Source: Meconema thalassinum
Lineage: Eukaryota > Arthropoda > Insecta > Orthoptera > Tettigoniidae
Assembly (NCBI GenBank): GCA_946902985.2
Contig: OX336389.2
Span: forward strand, 150,463,099 to 150,527,098
Length of the DNA: 64,000 nt
Direction of reading: 5' to 3'
Shown: in pieces, positions 21,197-29,449 of the stretch
Layout: every line of letters begins with the position of its first letter
How positions within the stretch are numbered: the stretch's first letter is position 1
Made by a program: the position numbers and the translations under genes
The notes under the pieces: model-generated
The model's database searches: none
Told to the model about the DNA's origin: nothing
Seen by the model: only the letters and a program-made list of their open reading frames with translations

Positions 21197-21954
21197 CCAG
21201 CCTCCCACCGCCATTCATCTGTGACGTCATAGCCAGTCTCAAAGCAAGTCTATACTTGTAGAACATGCCATGTGACAAGGTTAGGTTTACTGAGCTGAGG
21301 TTAACTTAGGTTAGCTAGCTCTATCTCACTCCTAGCCAATCATTAACCTTAAAAGCACTCTAGAGTTCTTGGAATCTGTTCATGTAATTATTATTCATGA
21401 CAGTACTTTGGAAATTACACCCTGAAAAATATCAATCTCCTTGAATTTTTTTAAACTGTTAATATTATTATTATTAGCCAAGTCACTTTACTAAAATTTA
21501 ATTTATGTGTATTAGTTGATATGAAAGTCTCTACAACCAGCCATGCTTGCACTCACTTTTTGCTTTCACTTTTGCTCCCATATTAATGCCAACTCTTATA
21601 ACTATAAGCAACAGCAAAATGTAAATGGAATAATATTTCTGATAATGTTCAAAACAAGAGTCCTGAGGTCTTGGGTTTGAATTCTCAACTATGATTGTCA
21701 GCCAATGAGTTACACTACAGAAAACATTTTATTTTTGTGTTGTGTTGCATGATAATTTGCCCATTTCGCGATGTAGTGGCTAGTATACTTGGGTGTTATA
21801 CCAGAGGTTTTGGGTTCCAACTCGACTTTGGCCAGAATTTAATTTTTGATCTAAGAGTTGGAAGGTTAGGTTAGGTGAAGTTAGGTTAGGTGAAATAAGG
21901 TTGGGTGAAGTTAGGTTAGGTTAGGTTAGGGGAGATTGTTTTAGTAAAACACCA
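21197..21954. repeat. Right-hand central block of A, homologous to the inner arm of B; absent from A's left arm
   Basis: This matches 9125-9890 of element B: CGTCATAGCC region, short trinucleotide array, SINE-like module near 21770-21850 (GTAGTGGCTAGTATAC and GGGTTCCAACTC) and a TTAGG-like array (21860-21930). A's left arm goes directly from spacer to minisatellite, so about 760 bp was lost or replaced there. No gene is seen. Confidence 0.85.
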
Positions 21955-22570
21955 CATTTGCCCCCACTTTTTACTCACACATTTTGCTTCCCCTTTGTGC
22001 ACTCACTTTTGCTCACTCTTTTAGCTCCCACTTTTGCTTTCACATTTGCTCCCACTTTCTGCTCCCATATTTGCTCACACTTGTTTGCTCCCACTTCTGC
22101 TTACACGTTTTGCTCCCACTTTTTGCTCCCACATTTTTGCTCCCACTTTTTTTTTCTCTCATATTTGCTCCCACTTTTGCTTACACTTTTTGATCCCACT
22201 TTTTTTCTCTCACTTTTTGCTCCCTCTTTTGCTTTCACATTTGCTCCCATACTTGCTCCTACTTTTTTTACTCTCATATTTGCTCCCACTTTTGCTTACA
22301 CTTTTTGCTCCCACTTTTTTCTCTCACTTTTTGCTCCCACTTTTGCTTTCACATTTGCCCCATACTTGACCCACTTTTCTTTCACATTTACTCTCATACT
22401 TGCTCCTACTTTCTTTTGATCCCACTTTTTGCCCCCAATTTTTGCTACCACGTTTGCTACCAATTTTTTGCTCCCAATTTTTGCTCCCAATTTTTGCTCC
22501 CACTTTTTGCTCCTACTTTTTGCTCCCAATTTTTGCTCCCACATTTGCACCCATATATGCTCGCACATTA
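21955..22570 (-). repeat. GTGGGAGCAAAAA minisatellite, right side of A's centre
   Basis: About 0.6 kb of the same family (plus strand reads TTTTTGCTCCCAC), half the length of the left-arm array. It ends ~60 bp before the right-arm FLYWCH ATG. Confidence 0.92.
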
Positions 22571-22631
22571 AACTATTGTTCTTATTACCAAGTCGTCTTT
22601 ACTAGAGCTTAGTCTAAGCTTCACAGTTGAT

Positions 22632-23167
22632 ATGGAAGTATCTGCGACTAGGTATGGTAAGCCTCATGCATTCTATAAAGGATATTCATATATTGTGAAA
22701 CGAACCAATAAAAATGGAACTGTTATTTGGCGTTGTACAAAACAACGTTCAAAACAATGTCGCAGTGAGCTAAAAAGCAAAATTAGTGTGGTTTTAAGTG
22801 TCAGTGATCATCAATGTAGTGTACTGCATGAAACACTGTTACTGTCAACAGAAAATCATGAAAATGTTAAAAAGCAATTGAAAATATTTCAATGTTCAAA
22901 AAACCCTTAACATTATCAAAAGCCACGCAGACTCTACATGAGGACACTGTAGAGGAAGAGGAAGAGGAAGAGGAACAGGAAGAGGACCAGGAATATTTAA
23001 CTGGTTTTAGTAATGTTGAGGATAATTATAGTGATTATAATAATAGTGATATAGATCATGCTGCTTATGATTATGATAGTGATAATGATCCAAAACAGGA
23101 CAATAACGTTTTCATGCCTATTGTTTACCGTGGAAGAAAAAAGATCTACAACAAGCTTTGTTTTTAA
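22632..23167 (+). pseudogene. FLYWCH-type gene with acidic tail, frame-shifted (right arm of A)
   Basis: Counterpart of 19373-19914. The finger is encoded from the ATG at 22632, the frame ends at 22910, and the acidic tail continues in an overlapping frame (22892-23167) with a shorter Glu run and an S-to-N change. Both arms break at the same place, so the shift predates arm formation or was spread by conversion, or it marks an unrecognised regulated junction. The upstream leader matches B's FLYWCH gene except for a T-to-C change in the TTG codon. This supports ATG as the real start, since the upstream codon is not conserved. Confidence 0.7.
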
Positions 23168-23454
23168 AACTATAACACACTATCGTAAAGGCAAAGAATT
23201 GTATTAAGTGTGCTTTTTATTGTCATAATCATGTATAGTCTGCAATGTTAAATATTCTGACTTCTATAGAAAATATAACAACATTGTACCATTATTTTCA
23301 TTTATTTACAAACTTTATATACTTTTTTTTTTGGTTTCATGATAATATTTTTTAAGACAATACTAAACACTAAGACATTATTATTCTATACACATATTTT
23401 TCTTTCAGTCCATTGTCATGACTTATATCTTCCATTATTATTTGACTTTTTTAT

Positions 23455-23736
23455 TTAATTAAAACGAATCATGCACCTATTGTTTTTAAAACCTTCATAA
23501 ATTAAGTGTACAGGTTGCACAGCATTATTGACTTCATCAAAAACACTTTCCGACACATCATTAAACCGTATAGGCAGAAATGTCTCAAAGTTTTCACATA
23601 CACAAAGTACACGATCACCATATGCTGTTTTCAATTTACGAAACTTGATAATGCGGAATGGAATATGCGTTGGCAATTCGCTGAGCTTCTTTGTCTCTAA
23701 GCCACATGCTTGACCCACAGCATTCAAAACATTCAT
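23455..23736 (-). CDS. 93-residue possible OB-fold protein (right arm of A)
   Basis: Intact copy of the left-arm gene (18805-19086) with two amino-acid differences: it has AYGDRVL where the left has AYVDRVL, and NDVSE where the left has NDMSE. The glycine version agrees better with the general pattern I recall for this family (YG.R). It is on the same strand as the right-arm IAP gene and ~110 bp downstream of it, so the two could be co-expressed. A role in binding single-stranded DNA is possible but unproven. It is intact in both arms although the neighbouring IAP genes are broken, which hints at longer functional preservation, but the gene is short and chance survival is possible. Confidence 0.6.
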   Translation of the reverse strand: MNVLNAVGQACGLETKKLSELPTHIPFRIIKFRKLKTAYGDRVLCVCENFETFLPIRFNDVSESVFDEVNNAVQPVHLIYEGFKNNRCMIRFN

Positions 23737-23847
23737 AGTAGTAGTCTATAAACAAAAGAAAAGCATATCTATTACACTCTAAAACAGCTTTAATAATATT
23801 GTGCAATTAGAGATTTTGCACTATGCATGGCTGATAAATTTTACTAT

Positions 23848-24866
23848 TTATGCAAGAAATGCCCTAACTGTAGCAGATACTGCTTTTCTGCATATAGCAC
23901 AAGTGTTGAGTTCTAATGCACACTTGACACAGGCTATCATGTGTCCACGAGGCAAAAATACAACACCTAGTTCATCTTGATAACAAATTTTACATAATTG
24001 TTGGTCACACTTTTGTATCTGTTCGTGAGACAAGTCTTTTTTTTTCAGCCTCATGTATTTGCACCGCGTGTTCTAACTCTAAAGGCACTTTTATGTCTTG
24101 TGCTGCAATCACTTTTTCTTTACGAATAGTGTTCACAAATTCCTGACCTTTAAGCAACACCATGTATTTACAGTTTGGTAACCAACGAGCGTGTTGCACA
24201 AAAGGGTCATCAGTCATTTGCCAATCCTTTAAAGCAAATCCACAATAAAAACATATTGTTTTATCCCCTTCACCAGTATAAAAAATTCCAGCTTCACTTA
24301 GCTGTTTGGTAAGGTGTTTTAATATTAATGGCCAAACATTTTTATAAGATTCTAAACGTTTTTCAACAGAGCTGTACTCTGGGTGTGCTAGTGCTTTAGC
24401 CTTGCACACTCCCAATTTTTCAAAAGCACACGCCAATTTAACACTGTCTATGGCATATGGACCACATATATCGACACTACCGTTGGCTGGTAATACATCT
24501 TTATTATTATTTATTTGTAATTCAGCAACGTAAGTAGCGGCCAAAGGCCTTGTGGTTCGGAAAATGAATGCACGGGTAGGTTACCCACTTGCTTTCCAAG
24601 CATGTAAGGACAGTGAGGAGACCATCGCAAATGGTCTCTAAAGGGATCATCCCCTTCTTCCCAGTGTGAAAGTTCAATACGACAAAACACACAGCGCACC
24701 ACATCTTCTCGGTTCAAGTAAAAAAAACGGCTTTTGCAAGTTCATGTGTCGACAAAAAGCCTGCAGGCCAGGATTCAAATGTTAACCATCGATCATGTTC
24801 TGATTTTATATTTAACGCACGTGGTAAACCAACTTGCTCACTTGTTGTATTTGGTACTAACGCCAT
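23848..24866 (-). pseudogene. IAP gene, BIR-BIR-RING (right arm of A), uninterrupted but frame-broken
   Basis: This has the same layout as the left arm without the B insertion: start ATG at 24866, BIR1 (CVFC, W, D-P-F, H and C ligands), BIR2 (24005-24544 frame, CFYC...H...C) and RING (23848-24054). Three frame breaks separate the parts: an eight-base A/T run near 24720, a junction near 24511-24544, and a nine-base run near 24040. The first and last are in homopolymers and are shared with the left arm, so they are inherited, programmed or sequencing-related. In RING the CGH cysteine is replaced (RGH), removing a zinc ligand that the left arm retains. IAPs block caspases and act as E3 ligases. 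The gene preserves the empty insertion site of element B at about 24690. Confidence 0.82.
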
Positions 24867-25009
24867 GTGTTATAATAAAACTTTTTCTTATTGTAAGTTA
24901 TTAACGTTGCACAGAGTACTTTAAAGCATAATGCATGCTTGTTCACTGTCTGTTCATTACGTTACTGGCACATGACGACACCTAAAAGCAAACAAAATAA
25001 CCCTTCACT

Positions 25010-25042
25010 CAATCAATCAATCAGTCAATCAATCAATCAATA
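25010..25042 (-). repeat. TCAA tetranucleotide tract at the right end of element A
   Basis: AATCAATCAATCAGTCAATCAATC-type run, the inverted counterpart of 1-44. Homology with the left end stops about here. Confidence 0.8.
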
Positions 25043-25157
25043 CTTGTAAATAAAACGTTAACGTTAATTGGCATTAATATATCAAAACACCATTAAAAAT
25101 AAACTGTATGTTGGCACTAACAGTAACCCATGTACTTATTTTCTTTTTATAAAGCTA

Positions 25158-25236
25158 CAGTCATTTACAACCCCCCCCCCTTCCCACCCCCCACCCCCCC
25201 CCCCCACCCCCACCCCACCCCCTTTAACCAATATAT
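25158..25236 (+). repeat. C-rich tract
   Basis: About 80 bp of C runs interrupted by A or T. The rest of 25046-25330 shows nothing else recognisable. Confidence 0.85.
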
Positions 25237-25331
25237 AAACAAAAATGAATGTCATGTCATTTTGTTCACATTATCATGTTCAAACCTGTGGATATTCGTT
25301 GAGTACATTGGGAACCACCCATAAATTAAAT

Positions 25332-25826
25332 TTATTTTTTTATTTTTAGAAAATCCAACATGGCCTTGTACTTTTCCCAGTCAACAACAACAACATAGCC
25401 ATTAATCAAGAAAGCAATCATTGTCCCAGTCATGTACAGGTAGTGAATTTTTTTTTTGTCTACGAGTTTTCAGTAGTGGTAAAATGGAATAGCATTTTTA
25501 AGTTGGACTTACCTGAGTTTTAAACAGTTCACTCTTTGGCAGTGGTTTCCCTTTAGTGCGTTTCGGGTTTTTTCAGCGACTGCTACGGCGGTAAGGCTAT
25601 TCTTTCCAAGTTTCTAAAAATAAATAAAATAAACCGCTATAAATACCTAAATTCAGGTTAATACATACATTTCATAAAATAAAACATAAAACAAAACAAA
25701 ATGAAACAAGTTAGTTTAAAAAAATCATCTCACCTTTACTTGCAGTGACTTGTTGCTGTTTCCTTCTAGTGGGCTCAAAAGTGCAATTGTTTCTTCTCTC
25801 TCAGACATGTAAGGTATACCGGTTAT
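25332..25826 (-). other. Candidate spliced gene fragment: two splice-bounded exons and a terminal exon
   Basis: On the minus strand, 25734-25826 is open for 31 codons and is bounded by CTTTGCAG and GTGAGATG. The segment 25513-25613 is open for 33 codons and is bounded by ATTTTTAG and GTAAGTCC. A last open stretch, roughly 25332-25460, ends in TAA at 25332-25334. The reading phases of the first two agree; the third fits only with a one-base adjustment in a ten-base A/T run. The encoded text (for example SEREETIALLSPLEG and FLINGYVVVVDWEKYKAML) looks protein-like but I do not recognise it. Another splice-like frame lies upstream (25940-26133). It could be a host gene or cargo of a related element. 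Confidence 0.35.
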
Positions 25827-25829
25827 CTG

Positions 25830-26655
25830 CAAAGAAATAAATAAATAAAATCATTAATTACCTAATCAATAAATAATTGCTTGTAAATATATATATAAAT
25901 CAATAAATGTATAAATTAATAAAAATATATATATATAAATACCTACCCCACAACAAGGTTAAGTATTTTCCACCAACACCAAAACTGTTAAACAAGACCA
26001 AGTGATTCACGCAACGCAGCATGTTCAAAGGTAGTCCACCCAAGTGAGAGTGGAAATGATAACGACATGTCTTTATATATGCTACGTTGCATGTATAATC
26101 ATTTTTCCCACGCTTTGAACATTCTGTTATCATGCACGTGGACAGATAACGTCCAAGGTGAACACCTGTGGCAGACCAAATTTCACATGGACTTGCATTT
26201 TGTCACGTACAAAGCAAGACAGGATGTAACTTGTTTAGCCTACATGTGGTTTCACACATGTTCACATGCATTTCGCACTCCCCTGCCACCACAATGGTCA
26301 GATTATTTCACCTTCAAGCGTCATTGTCATTTTTCCATTGCACCTGTTGTCAAGTCAGATCAACGCCTTCCAATAAGCTCAAATGACATTCACCTCCTGC
26401 TCGTCTGCAAGTTTGTTTTCTGTACTCGCTTTGACCAACATAGAACCAAGTTCTCATCACCGTTTACACGTCAAATGTATAATGTGTGAAAAAACGCACG
26501 CTCGCTCTGTCATACACCGACCCGCCGAAATAGCGATTGATCTATTAAGCATGGTCCTTGTGGTTAGCGACAGGTTCGTTGTAACACACACCCAGCAGTA
26601 TCGTCTCTCTCAACCACCACGCTTCATAAACATTATAAACAGGTAAAGAAAAGAA
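25830..26655. other. Mostly unassigned sequence
   Basis: An AT-rich stretch (25850-25940) is followed by ~700 bp without a convincing gene. A plus-strand frame of 140 codons (26067-26489) shows no domain and lies over a minus-strand splice-like frame. Confidence 0.5.
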
Positions 26656-26659
26656 AAAG

Positions 26660-27154
26660 TTTTTTCAACATGTATGGCGTTAGGCCCTTTGTTAATTATT
26701 TTTTTTGAAAAAATATCTACCATATTTGAAAGGGGGCGTTAGCCCGAGTCCTAAGACACCTCGTACACGTCTCTAGCGTTATTGGTTCGTGAGATTTCGG
26801 CAAAAATCACAGAAAACACGTGTTTACCCCAAAATCGAGTTTCCAATTTTTTTTAAAATTACAACGAGTGGTCCATAGCAATGAGGACCTCACCCCGAGT
26901 CCTTGGACCCGTCGTACACGCCTCTAGCATGATTGGTTCGCGAGATATAGCAAAAAGTTTAAAATCACGTTTTTCCCCCCCAAAAAAACATGTTTCCAGA
27001 TTTTCACCTTTTCGACACCTACATTTCCGTAAAGAGCGTATCGAGACGAAAAAAACGAATCCAAGCACGCCTTCCTAGCATGACTCCTTCCATTCCAAGG
27101 TCGCAGGGGCTCACAACTTGCTTTTGGAAGCAGCTTTCTCACTACCCCACTACT
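26660..27154 (-). mobile_element. Fragment of a third B-type element terminus
   Basis: Diverged copies of B's subterminal motif occur at 26737-26806 and 26885-26967 (CCGAGTCC...CTCTAGC...ATTGGTTCG(T/C)GAGAT). The segment ends with CTTTCTCACTACCCCACTACT at 27154, matching the inverted B terminus. Beyond it another related block runs to about 27530. No target duplication could be assigned. Confidence 0.6.
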
Positions 27155-27689
27155 GTCAGGTTTTTGTCCTAGAGACTTGAAATTTATTTTGGGGGTAGAG
27201 GGGGGTAGGGACCATTGATTTACGTCAAACAATTTTTTTGTAGAGTTCCTAGTTTCCGAAATATAGGATTTTCAAAATTCGAGTGTTAAAAAAAACATAA
27301 AAAATAAAAAAAGTTTTATTATAGAAAATAAAGGTCATAAAGGCCATTCGTTTGAGCCATGGCACAACGTTCTATCATGTTTGGTTTTCAAACTATTACC
27401 TATTTTCGAAAACGAAAAATTTCATTTTTTTTTTTAATATAACCAGTGGTCCATAGGAAAGAGGACGTCAGCTCGAGTCCAATAACACCTCATTTGTCAA
27501 CATCCGACAATGCGTTTGAGAGATATTAATTATTTTAACTTGTACAGTCTGGTAGAAATAAAATGGGTGAAGCAGAAGCGTCACTGCGGTCATTTAGCCC
27601 CATGTACTTTGGTGCGTGTGTGTGTAATTTTGTCTGATAACCTGTGATATTGTGATGGCTGTATTAATGAGTTCAATTAAGGTGATAAT

Positions 27690-27935
27690 TAGGAAGGAGG
27701 CGGTCGAGGCCTTAAGTAAGGAACCTTCCCGGCATCCTCCTGGCGTAGAAGTGGGAAACCACCAAAAACCACTTCAAGGATGGCTGAGGTGGTAATCGTA
27801 CCCGCCTCTTCTCTGCATTCCCCAATCCAGTCTTCAGGCCAGAAATAAATCTCTTGGCAGAGCTGGTAATCGAACACGGACCTCAGGGATGACAACCATG
27901 AATGCTAGCCACTGCGCCACGATCCGCCAAAAATA
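27690..27935 (-). mobile_element. tRNA-derived SINE, same family as the one at 63695
   Basis: The minus strand begins with TGGCGCAGTGGCTAGC (A box) and has a B-box-like GTTCGATTACC. It then shares the body CCAGCTCTGCCAAGA, TTTCTGGCCTGA and CTCAGCCATCCT with the SINE at 63695-63910. Confidence 0.8.
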
Positions 27936-27989
27936 AGCTTGGCAGTTGGTATTGGTAAATTTTATCATGTAATTGTGTTTGTTAAATTT

Positions 27990-28530
27990 TCTGATAACCT
28001 GTGTTTGTGTCGTGTCTTAGTAGTTTACCTGGCTGTATTCATTGTGGTCTAGAAATGATGATGCCCCGGGACTTGAAGTATGTTACCATTCCGACATTTG
28101 CCTAGACGGAGAGTGGGAAGAATCCAGCAAATACCACACTGATGATGGCCGCTGTCAGAGCCAGAGTTCGAACCTTGAATCTCTTAAAATTCCTTACATA
28201 ATTGTGTACGTTAAGAAACAATGATAATAATAATAGTCATATGTCAACCGCTTATTATTCCCGTTTCAACGGGGTTGGGGATGGGATTTCTTTCTACCTT
28301 GTGGGGGGTGATTTTCCGGCCAGATGCCCTAACTGACCCAACCTCATGTGAGGAGTTAATAGGAGATGAAATGCGTGAAGGAGAATGACACTATGCAAGG
28401 CATTGGAAGGAAGCGGCCTTGACCTATTATTAAGTACCGTCCTAGCATTTGCTTGGTGTTGAAAATGGGGAAACCACGGAGAACGGATCGAGCTCACGTC
28501 TATCAAAGTCCGCAAAAAAAATGAGCCACA
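27990..28530. mobile_element. Decayed SINE-like pieces
   Basis: Fragments resembling tRNA-derived SINE bodies occur at about 28070-28180 (CATTTGCCTAGACGGAGAGTG, then GAGTTCGAACC) and 28290-28500 (GGCCAGATGCCC, then GCATTTGCTTGG). The junctions are unclear. Confidence 0.45.
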
Positions 28531-29440
28531 GCGATAATAATAATAATTATACTGACATTTGGCCCAACATTTCCAGGTCTGGATTTCCAGAAACCTTTCG
28601 AGGTTTGATTGATTTATTTATTTTATTACACATGTCGCCGATTCCTTAAATCAATCAACAACGACAAACTATTTATCAAACTGGGGAACAGTGTTCAGCG
28701 ATAGAAGAGTGTGTTGGTGCTGGACCCTAAATGGTACCACAATGGTTCCGTGGCTGGGGTTTGGCAGCAGTCTTTCTTAGATGACAGCGTTCTGTCAAGA
28801 GACACACTCAGTGTTAACAGTACATACTACTATAGCTCGGTGGATCATTGGTAGTTTGATTCCCGGCGATCTCATAAACGATCTCTCGTATCACATTAGA
28901 TGATTACAAGACAAAAACCACAGACTACCCAATTCAGTGCTGGTTTCGCTTTGTTGAATTTGGAGAGTAGATCGCCTAGTAATAACAATAATAATAATTC
29001 CCAGATACCATGACAAAGGGAGGATAAATCTTTACGCGATGTACTCAGAATGAACTCTAATAGCTTAAACAAACAAATCGTTGATTTCTTCCGTAACCGC
29101 GAAACAAAATCCACATAGTTTAAAATAACTGAAAAAGACCTAGTAGAATTTAAAAAAATACAGAAAATGCACTGCTCAATTGACAAGCAAAACTAATTAC
29201 TAAAAACGTAAGTAGATGGTTCCAAGGCAAATCTACATTAAATCCAAACCCATCATCTCAGAAAAAGAGAGGAAAAGATCAGAAAGAATGAGGAGATTAC
29301 GGGCACAAAGTAAAGAACAACACTCTGAGAAATGATTGATTCATCGTACCCCAAAGAGGGTGAAAGGAAATAATATTATTAATAATAATAATAGCCAGGT
29401 AACCATATTACAAGTTACAGATATGTGCACGTACTAGATA
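28531..29440. other. No recognised gene
   Basis: ATA/AAT microsatellites near 28530, 28985 and 29375 and otherwise unassigned sequence. The frames present are short and without signature. Confidence 0.5.
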
Positions 29441-29449
29441 CTATGATTC

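Larger units (their letters stand above)
1..25045. mobile_element. Element A: giant foldback element carrying IAP, OB-like and FLYWCH genes, interrupted by element B
   Basis: Bases 1-362 are the inverted copy of about 24690-25042, and 17852-19979 is the inverted copy of about 22570-24690. Without element B (363-17851) this is a ~7.6-kb palindrome with its centre near 21.2 kb. From each end inward the arms carry an IAP gene, a 93-residue possible OB-fold gene and a convergent FLYWCH gene, then a minisatellite. The arms differ by substitutions and indels and are unequal near the centre, so this is not a duplicated read. Both outer ends carry a TTGA-type tetranucleotide tract. The left end coincides with the window edge, so the true terminus and target duplication cannot be seen. 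No transposase, integrase or DNA polymerase gene is visible. Element identity is inferred from the structure and the related element B. Confidence 0.75.

Noticed and set aside
26067..26489. 140-codon plus-strand frame
   Set aside because: No domain recognised; composition is not protein-like throughout and a splice-like frame exists on the opposite strand.
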